DNA of 33,277 nucleotides from Halioglobus sp. (lineage in GTDB: Bacteria; Pseudomonadota; Gammaproteobacteria; Pseudomonadales; Halieaceae), in the NCBI GenBank assembly GCA_013214285.1, contig JABSPW010000022.1, forward strand, positions 1-33,277, written 5' to 3'. The translations under genes and the position numbers were made by a program. Position 1 is the first letter of the stretch. Each line of letters begins with the position of its first letter. The notes beneath the pieces are model-generated. The model made no database searches and had not been told where the DNA came from. It saw nothing but the letters and a program-made list of their open reading frames with translations. Shown here piece by piece: positions 15,680 through 25,300 of the stretch.

Positions 15680-17806
15680 CTAACTGAGCACGCGCCGGAA
15701 AGGGGGCAACGAGTCCAGGATCGCGCGGCCGTAGCGGCGGGTGACTATACGCCGATCCAGTAGGGTGATTCGACCAACATCCTCCTCGGTTCGCAGCAAG
15801 CGGCCACTGGCCTGTACCAACCGCAAGGCCGCATCTGGCACAGTGATCTCCATAAACGCATTCCGCCCCTGCGCCTCTACCCACTCAGCAAGCGCCGCCT
15901 CCAGGGGGCTGTCTGGGACCGCAAAAGGAATCTTGGCGATCACCACATGACAGCAGTAGTCACCCGGCAGATCAACTCCTTCGGCAAAACTGGCCAGACC
16001 GAAGATAACACTGCCTTTTCCCGCATCGATCGCCGCCCGGTGCCGACGCAGTATCTCCTGCTTGCCATACGCATCCTGCACCAATGTGCGGTCGCGCAGC
16101 GCGGCATCGACGCCGCTGAGCACCTCCAGCATCTGACGCCGGGAGGAGAAGAGCACGAGGCTGCCCTCTTCGGGCTGCAGAATCTGCGGCAACTGGGAAA
16201 TCAACGCCTCTGTGTGGGCTGACACATCACCAGGATCACAGTCCATTGCGGGCACATGCAAGGTGGCATTTGCGTAGTCGAAAGGGCTGGCGACCACTGT
16301 ATAATTCGCTTCTGCAGGAGCGCCTGAACGCAACCGGAAGCGGTCAAATGAACGCAGCGCGGTGATGGTTGCCGAGGTCACAATCACACCCGCGGCCTGC
16401 GACCACAGGCACTGCTCCAGTATGTCCGCCGCCAGTACCGGGCTGCAACGCAACTCATAGCCGATCTGCCCTGCCGTATTGTGCTGCGTTATCCAGCGCG
16501 CCTTGGGTGGGCATTCTGCCTCCCCGCTGACAGCGTACTCGCGCCACAGGACCAGCGCGCCCTCGGCCCGCGCCAACATCCCACCAATATGACTATGCCA
16601 GATTTCAATCTCCGACTTATCCAATCCTGCCAACTCATTGTCCAACTCTTTTTCCAGCTGGCCCTCCAATTGGGACAGGCTATTGACCAGCTTCTGGCTA
16701 TGGCCCACAAGGGTCGCGGCCAACGGAATGAAATTTTGCGGTACGCGGCCATGCTCTAAACGCAGTTGCCGATTCTCCATTACGCCGTCACACTGCGCCT
16801 CGTCAAACAGCGCCGACACCGCCTGCTCTGCCACCTCCAGCGCCGCAACCAGCTCTTCCATCTGTCCCGGCAACAACTGCAACAAGCGCTGTACACCGGG
16901 CACCGTGACCAGCCGCGGAGTCACCTGAACCAAGGCCTTGCCACTGTCGCGCAACCACGCCACGGTGCTGTGCAGGCGACAAAAACTGGCAAAGTGCGAC
17001 AGGGCCTTATCTGGCAGGTGGTGCCCCTCGTCAAACACGTAGACGCTGTCCTCAGGCGCAGACAGGATGGCTCCGCCCCCCAGGGCGAGGTCCGACAGCA
17101 CCAGATCATGGTTAGTCACGATAATATCCGCACTCTGCAGCGCATCGCGCGCACGGTAGAAACTGCACTGGTTGATATGGGGACAGCGCCGCCCGCTGCA
17201 CTGGCTGTGATCTGTCGTCACGCCAAACCAAACATCCTCAGCGACACCAGCTAACCAGTTGTCCCGGTCGCCGTCCCAATCGCCGCGCCCCAGTGCATCA
17301 AGCATCGCGGCGTAAATCGGCATCGCATCAGCCTGCGACGGGGCATCAACCGCATCCGGATAAAGGGGCATGAGGGCGGAGGCACCCTGCCCCTCTGCAA
17401 TCGTGCGGTCCAATTTTGATAGACAGACGTAGCGTCGCCGCCCTTTGGCCAACGCGTAGCTGAATGCCATGCCACTGTTGTCGCGAATGTCGGGCAGATC
17501 TTTATTGATGAATTGCTCCTGCAGCGCAACCGTGGCCGTGGCAACTACCAGTCGCTTACCCCGTGCTAGGGCCACGGGGATGGCGGCAACCGCATAGGCA
17601 ATCGTCTTACCCGTGCCAGTGCCCGCCTCAATAACACAGACTGCAGGCTGCGTTGCCTGCTCCTCACCCGACATGGGCATACGCGCCAGGGTGTTAGCAA
17701 TCTCCGCGATCATCTGGCGTTGACCCCAGCGCGGGCTCAGCCCCTTGCGGTCTACGATGGCATTATATGCATCGCGAATCGTAGCCTTCAGTTCATCACT
17801 CAACAA
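15680..17806 (-). CDS. dinG: ATP-dependent DNA helicase DinG
   Basis: DinG is a 5'-3' iron-sulfur DNA helicase of superfamily 2 that resolves R-loops and DNA structures. The 708-residue protein matches E. coli DinG in length and start. Walker A AGTGTGKT is at 61-68, the four Fe-S cysteines are C128 (YVCLSKLD) and C203, C208, C214 (QCSGRRCPHINQC), and the DEGH box is at 259-262 (VFDEGHHLPD). The C-terminal helicase half has the motif ASGRLLRTEEDVGRI near the end. Its ATG overlaps the stop of the upstream acyltransferase gene by 7 bp, so the two are transcribed together. Confidence 0.97.
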   Translation of the reverse strand: MLSDELKATIRDAYNAIVDRKGLSPRWGQRQMIAEIANTLARMPMSGEEQATQPAVCVIEAGTGTGKTIAYAVAAIPVALARGKRLVVATATVALQEQFINKDLPDIRDNSGMAFSYALAKGRRRYVCLSKLDRTIAEGQGASALMPLYPDAVDAPSQADAMPIYAAMLDALGRGDWDGDRDNWLAGVAEDVWFGVTTDHSQCSGRRCPHINQCSFYRARDALQSADIIVTNHDLVLSDLALGGGAILSAPEDSVYVFDEGHHLPDKALSHFASFCRLHSTVAWLRDSGKALVQVTPRLVTVPGVQRLLQLLPGQMEELVAALEVAEQAVSALFDEAQCDGVMENRQLRLEHGRVPQNFIPLAATLVGHSQKLVNSLSQLEGQLEKELDNELAGLDKSEIEIWHSHIGGMLARAEGALVLWREYAVSGEAECPPKARWITQHNTAGQIGYELRCSPVLAADILEQCLWSQAAGVIVTSATITALRSFDRFRLRSGAPAEANYTVVASPFDYANATLHVPAMDCDPGDVSAHTEALISQLPQILQPEEGSLVLFSSRRQMLEVLSGVDAALRDRTLVQDAYGKQEILRRHRAAIDAGKGSVIFGLASFAEGVDLPGDYCCHVVIAKIPFAVPDSPLEAALAEWVEAQGRNAFMEITVPDAALRLVQASGRLLRTEEDVGRITLLDRRIVTRRYGRAILDSLPPFRRVLS

Positions 17807-18963
17807 GGACGCAGGCCACTTGTAGCCAAGGCGAGCTTACTGCTCACCGCATTGGCGTAAATGCCAAGCGCATAAGGGCGATGGGTCTCGGGCAGGGCAT
17901 CGATGCGCGCGAAAAACTGAGCCTCGCTGGTCACCCCGTCTTCGCAATGCAGGTTATCCGGCACGGCTGCGGCGTCACCATGCTGCCGCTGGTAGGCCCA
18001 CAAGTTGGTCGGGTGCAAGCAAAAATCACTGATCACCTGCCGATCTACCTCCGCCGCTACGGCCTCCGGAGAGTCGAAGTCGCTGGACAGCGGCGTCCCA
18101 AACGATACATGCACGCGCCCCTTGTCTCCCGCAATACCCTGAGCGATGGAGACGACATCCTCCTCGGCACCTTTTTCATAGTGCCCCTCCATGGCTAAGC
18201 GGTGCAACTCGCTGGCTTTCAAGGCATCACAGGGGTCGAGCTCATAGGAAATGGCCACCGGCACAATACCCAGACTCCCGATATGCTCCCCGAATCCCTG
18301 GCTGCGTTTGTCACGACTCATCGACAGCATCTTGATAATAACCGGCTCGGTACGATCTACGCCGTCCTTCGCTCGCCCTTCACGCTGGGCGATCCAGATC
18401 GGCGCCCCATCCTGTAATAGAGACTGTTGAATGTACAACGACAAGGTTTTCGAGGCGGCCAGCAACTCCCGAGGACCGCTTACGGAGCGTTTTACGATGA
18501 AACTCTTGTTCAATCGCATCAGGTCTGATACCCAGGCTTTAGTCAGGAGGTTATCGCCAATGGCGATTCGCACCGTATCGCGACCCCGCGTGTGCAGGGC
18601 ATAGTTGGTGAATGCCGGATCCATAGTGATATCACGGTGGTTACTCATAAAAAGGTAGGGGCGACCCGGGTCGAGTCCCTCCAGGCCCGATACAGAAAGG
18701 CCCCCAGTAGTGCTCTCGATCATTTGGCGCATGTAGCGCTCGATCCTATTTTGCATGCTGCGCACGTCGCTGATGCCTCGCACCTCGCGGCCAATCAGCA
18801 CCCGGGCAAGCTGCCGCGTCAGCCGAGGGGCCAGTGCCGCCAACTTGCCCAACCGGTAGGACGCCATGGCGTCCAGAAACTCCGAATCGCCCAGCAAGCG
18901 CACTAGCACGCCCGCCACCTCGTCGTCGTTATAGGGGCGAATTTCTGCAAATGGGTCGGCCAA
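17800..18963 (-). CDS. Glycerolipid acyltransferase-like protein (PlsC/PlsB family)
   Basis: The 387-residue protein has a 1-acyl-glycerol-3-phosphate acyltransferase domain: the catalytic motif MSNHRDITMDPAF (His109, Asp115, one residue wider than the usual H-x4-D), then LNKSFIVKRSVSGPRELL, and the substrate block WIAQREGRAKDG (190-201). Together these suggest acyl transfer in phospholipid synthesis at the membrane face; exact donor and acceptor are not clear. A helical N-terminal domain of about 90 residues (DPFAEIRPYNDDEV) precedes the enzyme domain. The start is TTG 18963 with only a weak GAGAA site. It is the first gene of a pair with dinG. Confidence 0.88.
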   Translation of the reverse strand: MADPFAEIRPYNDDEVAGVLVRLLGDSEFLDAMASYRLGKLAALAPRLTRQLARVLIGREVRGISDVRSMQNRIERYMRQMIESTTGGLSVSGLEGLDPGRPYLFMSNHRDITMDPAFTNYALHTRGRDTVRIAIGDNLLTKAWVSDLMRLNKSFIVKRSVSGPRELLAASKTLSLYIQQSLLQDGAPIWIAQREGRAKDGVDRTEPVIIKMLSMSRDKRSQGFGEHIGSLGIVPVAISYELDPCDALKASELHRLAMEGHYEKGAEEDVVSIAQGIAGDKGRVHVSFGTPLSSDFDSPEAVAAEVDRQVISDFCLHPTNLWAYQRQHGDAAAVPDNLHCEDGVTSEAQFFARIDALPETHRPYALGIYANAVSSKLALATSGLRPC

Positions 18964-19109
18964 GCCAGTTTCTCGCTGCAGCAGGGCGCCACACCTTACC
19001 CAAATTCCACCCGCGCGTCATCCGCCCATAGTGGGCTAACGCACGCCCAGGCAACACCCACTAAATGCACACCCACCCTTCCGAGCCTACTGATGTTACC
19101 TATAGAGAC

Positions 19110-19125
19110 ATTAACTATCGTTAAT
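19110..19125. promoter_or_regulatory. Palindromic operator candidate (AyTAAy half-sites)
   Basis: ATTAAC-TATC-GTTAAT is a perfect 6-4-6 inverted repeat. Its half-site A(T/C)TAA(T/C) and spacing match the palindrome at the TetR promoter (21371-21386). It may therefore be a second target of that regulator, controlling the acyltransferase-dinG pair or the small secreted protein. This is inference from sequence resemblance only. Confidence 0.45.
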
Positions 19126-19232
19126 ACTAGGCTGGGCAATCGTGCCTTGAATTATTTTTTTATTTAAAATCAGTATTTTATAATTTATGCCTGGAGGCGA
19201 CGAAAGCGAGCTGTTACTTAATTTCCCAAATT

Positions 19233-19248
19233 GTTACTAATTGGTAAC
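19233..19248. repeat. Short inverted repeat GTTAC-N6-GTAAC
   Basis: GTTAC (19233-19237) and GTAAC (19244-19248) form an inverted repeat spaced by six bases, about 90 bp before the start of the small secreted protein. It could be an activator or repressor site; no regulator is assigned. Confidence 0.35.
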
Positions 19249-19336
19249 CCTTTCAGGTCAGAAGCCCTTTATACTGGCGTTCAACGCTAATCGGGCACTG
19301 GGCACCGACCTGCGCAATCAACCAGAGGGACCCCAC

Positions 19337-19609
19337 ATGAAAGCACTGCAAGTCGCCGCCGCGACAGCACTGATCATCTTCTCCAGCAGCAGCCTGGCGG
19401 CACGGCCCACCAGTATCGTTTTTGATTCGAATGCCGCCGATAGTGACGGCAAGGCCTACGCGAAATACATCGTCAAGTGTTCAAATGGCAAAAAAGCCGA
19501 GCTGACTGCCTGGGACAACCGCAAAAAGTGGTGTGTCGGCGATGCTAGCAGCGAGCTCTGCGAACGAAAGCAGATCAACGCCGCCAAGGACGCCTGCAAG
19601 GCCCGCTAA
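19337..19609 (+). CDS. Small secreted protein, unknown
   Basis: I do not recognise a family. The 90-residue protein has a clear signal peptide (MKALQVAAATALIIFSSSSLA, predicted cleavage before ARP). The mature part of about 69 residues has four cysteines (VKCSNGKK, KKWCVGD, SELCERK, KDACKAR) and is strongly polar, suggesting a disulfide-bonded periplasmic protein. ATG 19337 is preceded by GAGGGA at 6 nt, which is why I prefer it over the in-frame GTG/ATG-type upstream start at 19241. It is flanked by a palindrome-rich promoter region and the convergent phosphatase gene. Confidence 0.75.
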   Translation: MKALQVAAATALIIFSSSSLAARPTSIVFDSNAADSDGKAYAKYIVKCSNGKKAELTAWDNRKKWCVGDASSELCERKQINAAKDACKAR

Positions 19610-19642
19610 CGGCCACAACCCAGGGCGACCGGGGAACGCGGT

Positions 19643-20650
19643 CTAACCTGCCTGCAGATAACGGGCCTGCAGTTCGGCCCGCTCCGCAGGCCCCACAGCC
19701 AACGCCGAGGAGAGATAGGCGTCCACAGAGGCGTACTTCCGTTCGATCAGCCCCAAGGCACGCTCCAGGTAGTCTTCGTGCACCTCCAGCATAGGCAGCA
19801 CCGCCTCCGTTGGAACATCGTACATGGCGTACTTGCGTTTTAGCCGCTCGATCTCCCTGTGCGGCTGGAAGAACTGCCGTGTGAGCATATAGTCGCGCAT
19901 CACCCAATCACGGGACACCCCCAGCGCCAGCAATATAATAGCGGCGGCAAACCCGGTGCGATCCTTCCCAGCCGCACAGTGCACCAGGACCCTGGCGTCC
20001 TCCACGTCGAGAATCTCGCGGAACATGCGCGCATAGGTATCAGTCTGATCCTCGACAAAATCCCGGTTGATTTCCAGCATGAAGTCAAACATGGCAGCGG
20101 GCCCCTGCATCCGCGCGCCTGCATCTGCCTCCTCGAAAAATCGCGCGTTGCTGCCCGGGGTGATAGGCAGACTGGCAACTCGCGGCGGCCCTTCAGCAGG
20201 CAATCGGCTAGGATCTCCCTGCTGCTCCTCGAGCCGCCGGAAATCGCACACGAGGTCGATGCCAAGGCTGGCAAAGAGGTCGACATCCTGGTCGCTGAGC
20301 TGAGACAGTTGCCCGGAACGGAACAGACAGCCCCATTTCACACGGTGGCCATTCGCCGCGGGGTAACCCCCAAAATCGCGGAAGTTAGGCGTCCCCTGCA
20401 TGCCCAAACGGCGCTCACAAGCAAGCACCTCCGTCCCGTGCTGATCGCGCAGTCGAAAAGTGTGACGACTGGCTGGAGACAAACCAGAAATTCTGGCCAT
20501 AAATCGGTCATATTGATAGTGTGCGCTTACTTTCCGCTGCCCGCTCAACGCCTCTACGGTCACCTGTGTGCCTGGATGACTGGCTTGCCATGCGACATGA
20601 TATTCACCGCTCGGCTCGCGCCAGATATGTACCGCGTCGGCAATTAGCAT
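19643..20650 (-). CDS. Tyrosine-protein phosphatase (Y_phosphatase3 type)
   Basis: The protein has 335 residues. The P-loop HCAAGKDRTG is at 224-233 with nucleophile Cys225, and the preceding NFRDFGGY (89-96) and FRSGQLSQLS are hallmarks of this dual-specificity/tyrosine phosphatase group, whose P-loop often carries Lys and Asp, as here. Members act on phosphotyrosine or phosphoinositides. Residues 1-80 form a beta-rich domain of unclear type (fibronectin-like strands, GLSPASRHTFRLRD). No signal peptide, so cytoplasmic. The TetR gene ends 35 bp upstream on the same strand, making joint transcription from the palindrome-bearing promoter likely. Confidence 0.92.
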   Translation of the reverse strand: MLIADAVHIWREPSGEYHVAWQASHPGTQVTVEALSGQRKVSAHYQYDRFMARISGLSPASRHTFRLRDQHGTEVLACERRLGMQGTPNFRDFGGYPAANGHRVKWGCLFRSGQLSQLSDQDVDLFASLGIDLVCDFRRLEEQQGDPSRLPAEGPPRVASLPITPGSNARFFEEADAGARMQGPAAMFDFMLEINRDFVEDQTDTYARMFREILDVEDARVLVHCAAGKDRTGFAAAIILLALGVSRDWVMRDYMLTRQFFQPHREIERLKRKYAMYDVPTEAVLPMLEVHEDYLERALGLIERKYASVDAYLSSALAVGPAERAELQARYLQAG

Positions 20651-20685
20651 GCTCTATACCACCTCAGGTCACTGCGCAACGGGGA

Positions 20686-21360
20686 TTATGCACCCTGGTC
20701 AAGGGGCGCATCGCCCTTATACTCGAATACCGCCCGCAACAGGATGCGGATCAGGTTGAGCTGATTGTCCAGTGCAGCATCGCTGAAGGGATCCTGGCCC
20801 AGCAAATCCCGGTACATGGGCGCCATCGTCACATAGGACATCACCAGATTATTGAACGCCATTACCGCCCAGGGCTGCAAGCCGGTATTTTCGATCAAGG
20901 TGTTCTCAGCCCCTTCGATGCGGTTTGCCCCGGGCTGAAACATGGGACTAAACAACCGATCAATCAATTCGTTCGTATGCGGCCCGCCCGACAGCGCCGC
21001 GTGCTGCAGCAGGCGCGCCAGATTCGGATTGGCATGGTGCTGACGGACAATCGTCTCCAACCAGAAAAACACCCGCTCCTGAGTGACCGACCCCCGATCA
21101 AGCTCGCCTAATGGCGCAGAGAACACCGCCAGCAAACGCTCCAGCACCGCCTCGTAGAGGGCCTCCTTGTTCTTGAAATGGTTATACAAGCTGGGTGAGC
21201 GAATACCGACCCGGTCGGCCACGTCGCCCAGTGACGTCGCGCTATAGCCCTTTTCGGCAAACAAATCCTCTGCGGCGTCAAGAATACGCTCCGGGGTGCT
21301 GCGAGGCGGCACCTTCGCCTGATTTTCACTATCAGTAGCCGCCATAGTGGGGCAAATCAT
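20686..21360 (-). CDS. TetR/AcrR-family transcriptional regulator
   Basis: The 224-residue protein has a classical TetR N-terminal helix-turn-helix (about residues 23-70: STPERILDAAEDLFAEKGYS, then LGDVADRVGIRSPSLYNHF). The C-terminal ligand domain is variable and gives no substrate clue. A perfect palindrome overlapping a -10-like TATACT lies 11-26 bp upstream of the ATG, typical of autorepression. The tyrosine phosphatase gene follows after 35 bp and is probably in the same transcript. A related palindrome lies upstream of the acyltransferase gene, hinting at control of lipid genes (inference). Confidence 0.93.
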   Translation of the reverse strand: MICPTMAATDSENQAKVPPRSTPERILDAAEDLFAEKGYSATSLGDVADRVGIRSPSLYNHFKNKEALYEAVLERLLAVFSAPLGELDRGSVTQERVFFWLETIVRQHHANPNLARLLQHAALSGGPHTNELIDRLFSPMFQPGANRIEGAENTLIENTGLQPWAVMAFNNLVMSYVTMAPMYRDLLGQDPFSDAALDNQLNLIRILLRAVFEYKGDAPLDQGA

Positions 21361-21370
21361 CTATCCAGAA

Positions 21371-21386
21371 ACTAATAGTTATTAGT
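21371..21386. promoter_or_regulatory. TetR operator candidate at its own promoter
   Basis: ACTAAT-AGTT-ATTAGT is a perfect 6-4-6 inverted repeat located 10 bp upstream of the TetR start codon (21360, - strand). A TATACT -10-like hexamer on the - strand (21384-21389) overlaps it. Position and symmetry are as expected for an autoregulatory TetR site. Confidence 0.65.
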
Positions 21387-21493
21387 ATACCTTAGCTGGC
21401 CAAGCGGGGGCCAGTGGCGCGGTTGACAAGGGCGGAGCCAATGTGAATAATCGCGCCTCCTGAATTTTTGACCCCTTTCCGAGGTACGATGAC

Positions 21494-21760
21494 GTGGCGA
21501 ATTCACCACAAGCAAGGAAACGTGCGCGCCAGACGGAGAAGCGCCGTGCGCACAACGCAAGCCTACGATCGCTGGTGCGCACCGTGATTAAAAAAGTCTA
21601 TACCGCAGTGCAAACCGGCGACCCGGCAGCAGCCAAAACCGCCTACGACAATGCGGTTCCGGTGATCGACCGCATGGCCGACAAAGGCATTATCCACAAA
21701 AACAAGGCCGCCAGGCACAAGAGTCGCCTCAGCGCTCAGGTGAAAGCCCTATCCGCGTAA
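21494..21760 (+). CDS. rpsT: 30S ribosomal protein S20
   Basis: S20 binds 16S rRNA in the small ribosomal subunit and acts early in assembly. The 88-residue basic protein begins [20 protein letters not shown], the standard S20 N-terminus, and is rich in Lys/Arg/Ala helices. The start is GTG with a GAGG site 9 nt upstream; E. coli rpsT also uses a non-ATG start, important for its translational self-control. A strong intrinsic terminator follows 23 bp after the stop, so the gene is monocistronic. Confidence 0.98.
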   Translation: MANSPQARKRARQTEKRRAHNASLRSLVRTVIKKVYTAVQTGDPAAAKTAYDNAVPVIDRMADKGIIHKNKAARHKSRLSAQVKALSA

Positions 21761-21783
21761 CGGAAACGAGCAGCCTGTTATCG

Positions 21784-21813
21784 AAAAGCCCGGCGTCCCC
21801 CCCGGGCTTTTTT
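21784..21813 (+). terminator. Intrinsic terminator of rpsT
   Basis: AAAAGCCCG (21784-21792) pairs with CGGGCTTTT (21803-21811) around a C-rich loop, followed by a T-run to 21813. This is a textbook rho-independent terminator placed 23 bp after the rpsT stop. Confidence 0.92.
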
Positions 21814-22347
21814 CTGCATGCCCGCCCGGAAAATCGCAACCCCGCAAGACCTGCCAGTCTGTCTGCTCAACGGCATTGGAATGAGGCGTGCTGTGCAGGC
21901 TGCCGACGCCATGCAAGCAGTACTTTACGCAACTGCAGCCGACAGGCCACGCAGTCATCTCCCGGTGGTCAATCGATCGCCTGGGCGCTAAAGGTATCCT
22001 GCGCGGCCCGGCAAAAAGAAGATGGCGCTGACAAAGAGCACGCAAGGACCATCGCTTGGTCAACGGACAACCAGGCTATAGGCTATCCAAAGTGTCCCTC
22101 TGGTTGCGGTGAATCGCGTCAGCTCCACGCACAACCCACTGACATTGCCAGCCTACGCACCAGCCCCAATGATTCACAACCGCTGTCTCTGGCACAAGCG
22201 GACACATCGAATGAAAAGAAAATGCGCGAACAACAACGTCTCAAGCTTGTTGCATACGAGGAAGACTGGGTACCACAGCAGCTGCGGTTACTCACCTCAG
22301 GCAAACAAGAAGAGGCAAAAGACTGATCTACGCGGGCCACGTTCGTC
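21814..22347. other. Intergenic region between rpsT and the Aas-type fusion gene
   Basis: About 530 bp with no clear gene. A + strand frame is open from before 21901 to TGA 22326; its last 35-40 codons (MREQQRLKLVAYEEDWVPQQ...) look like protein, whereas the upstream part does not. The convergent fusion gene ends at 22348. Longer ORFs here are shadows or random. Confidence 0.45.
22222..22326 (+). CDS. Possible 34-residue ORF or gene remnant
   Basis: ATG 22222 to TGA 22326 encodes MREQQRLKLVAYEEDW and a polar tail ending SGKQEEAKD. The charged, helical composition is protein-like, but there is no good ribosome site and the frame stays open far upstream. It may be the tail of a decayed gene. 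I recognise no family. Confidence 0.25.
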   Translation: MREQQRLKLVAYEEDWVPQQLRLLTSGKQEEAKD

Positions 22348-25300
22348 TCAGGTGAGCGCATCCAGGGCCACTCGCTTGAGGCGACTGAGATCGAGTTTGC
22401 CGGAGCCCAGCTTGGGGATCGCATCCACTGACAAAATATGCGCCGGTCGCAACAATGGATCCAGTGCAGCCGCGGCGATCGCAGCCTCCACCGCCTGCTC
22501 GGCACCCTCTATACCGCACGCCAATAAGACAATTTTTTCGCCGCGCTTGGCATCGGGCACTGCAGTGGCCGCGAGCTCCGCTTCCATATTGTTGAGCGCC
22601 TCAGCAATGGCCTGCTCCACAAGCGTCAGACTCACCATTTCACCGGCTACTTTGGCAAAACGTGAATAACGGTCGACAATGACCAGAAAGCCCGTTTCGT
22701 TAACATGGCCCTTGTCACCCGTCACATACCAGCGCAGCCCATCGAATTCGCGAATCACCTCGTCCGTCTTTTGAGGATCATTCAGATAACCCAACATTAC
22801 CTGATTGCCTGAGATCAGAATCAGGCCGTCCTCGCCGAATTCTAACGGCTCCATGGTATCCGGATGTACGATCCTGAAGCAGGTACCGGGAAGAGGCATA
22901 CCGACACTGCCCGGTTCACTGCCCCGCTGGATTTTCCAATCGGTGGTATCAATGGCGTCCGGGATGTTAACGCTGGCCACTGGCGTGGTTTCCGTGGCGC
23001 CATAGCCCTCGTATATAGGCCGCTGGAACTTCGATTCGAACTCCTCTCGCACGCGTTCACTGAGTTTCTCAGCACCAGAGACCACAATTCGCAATGACTC
23101 CAGCATAAGCGGATGCACCTTCCGATTACGGCTGTAGAAACTGAGGAAGGTCGACGTGCCCAGCAGCAGCGTCGCCTGGTACGTTGCCACCGCCTTCGCC
23201 ACACCCAGGGAATCGGTTGGGTCCGGGTGGCAGACCATGGGAATGCCCTCTACTAGCGGCAGCAATGTGGTTACCGTGAGACCGAAGGAGTGAAATGGTG
23301 GCAGGCAAGACATCATCACATCATCTACTCGCGTGTTGAGCACATCACTGACCTGCTTGATATTACACATGACATTACGATGGGACAGGACGACACCCTT
23401 GGGTGCGCTTTCGCTCCCCGAACTAAACAAGATCGCAAAGGGCTGTTCCGTATCGACCCGCTTGCCGTAAAGGCGGTAAAACCAGGCTGACGACAACAGA
23501 GAGTGCAATAGCATGGCCACCACCAATTTCCACTTGGGCAGCGTCTCGCGGATATCCTCCAGGAACACCTTCTCAACATGAGCAGGCAGCACAGTCCGTG
23601 GGTCGATTCCCCGTTGCTCAAGCCGCGTCAGAAACTGTCGGGACGTGAGTACCTTACTCAGTCCCGCGCGCTCCACTGCAGCATGGACCGCCTCAGCGCC
23701 CGCAGTATAATTCAGCTGCACAGCGACCTTGCCTCTCAGACTAACCGCCACGGAGGCAATGGCAGCGGCGGAGCTAGCGGGAAGCATGATACCAATGTTG
23801 GGCTGCTTACCCTGCATCGGGATGGCGCCGGCAAAACACGCCGTGGCCGCGGCAAAACGCCGCCCGTTCAATTTTTCACCGGTACTGTTGATGGCGACGA
23901 TGCGGTTGCGTTGGCGCCGGCACTTTCTCAGTATTGCTAGCGGCACAGAATCTAGATTCTTACTGTACGTATCCCAGGCAGTGATCGATAGCTCAAACAC
24001 TTTCTGTTTCAGATGGTCAGCATCTGTCGATAATGGCAACTGTTTTCCGAACGCCACGATTAGATCACGCCGGGTAGCGGGTGCACGGCGCGCCCGCAGA
24101 CCCTCTTCAGCACGGGAGAAATGACTCCCCCATAGACCATGCAGATAAAAAGGAACGATAACGCCCTCTTCCAAGCCCTCTACCATGCGTTGGTAGCCGG
24201 TATGAAACTTGCCGAGATGTCCGTTGCGGCTAATCGCTCCCTCGGGAAACAGGCAAACACACTCACCACGGTGCAACAATTGATTGATCTGGGCGATACT
24301 GTCCTTGCTCCGTCCCGAGGCAATGGGCACCACGCCAAACCGTTTGAAAAAAGGCTTCAGGTACCAGAGGTCGTAGATCCGCCGCAACATCACGAAACGA
24401 ACCGGTCGCGGACAGGCAATCTGCACCAATGCCCAGTCGATCCAGGAGATATGGTTTCCAAGCAATAGCGTGGCACCGGACTGGGGCAGGTTTTCGAATC
24501 CCACCACGTCCAATCTATAACGTCGCTTCAGCACGCCAGTGGCTATAATGCGCGCCAGAGAATGGGGCAGTTTTAAGACGGTGTAACTCGTGCCGATGAC
24601 CGCCACCAGCACGAGTAGGTGGAACAGACCAACGCTATCGATACCAACCAGAGCGAAAGCGGCGGTGAGCACGAGGGCGCCAAGCATAGCCACGTTCTGC
24701 ACCCAATTGTTGCCAGCGAGGATCGTGCCAAGACGCGATTCCTGCGCCTTAAATTGGATGATTGCGTTCAAGGGTACGATGAACATACCGCCCATAACAC
24801 CAACCAGGAGAAAAGACAGTGCCATACTAAACGTGCTTTCAAGACCCGGCAGTGCCACGATACCCACGGTAATGCCCAGTGCAGCGATAGGCAGTAAGCC
24901 GGTCTCGATGTAATTGCGCGAAGCACGGCCGGCAATCACCGAGCCGATGGCAATACCGATGCCCGAACAGGCCAGCACTCCTTGAATGACCACTGTATTG
25001 GTAACGCCGAGAGTCTCTTTTGCAAAGGCGGGAAAGGCAGCGAGTAGGACCTGCGAAATCGCCCAAAAGGTAGCGAGGCCGATGATAGACAACCTGATTG
25101 CAGCGTCACTGCTGACAGCCTTAAGATTGTTGCGCAGGTAGCGCAAGGTGACGTAGTGCCTTGCCTCGAAGCGCTGGCTGCGATCGCCTTCGCGGGAAGT
25201 CGGCAAGCGCCAACTGATCAACCATTCCACCAGGGAAAACACGACGAGGCACCAGCCAATTGGCGCGATCGCTGCCATGGCGACGCCGGGATCGGTGACT

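Larger units (their letters stand above)
18964..19336. other. Divergent intergenic region with palindromes
   Basis: This 373-bp region lies between the acyltransferase (-) and the small secreted protein (+). It is strongly AT-rich at 19147-19190. It contains two short inverted repeats listed separately and a TATAAT at 19179-19184 without a well-placed -35. Promoters for both flanking genes should be here. Confidence 0.5.

Noticed and set aside
22109..22669. 186-residue + strand ORF
   Set aside because: Most of it is antisense to the acyl-ACP synthetase domain and Ser/Arg-rich, a typical shadow.
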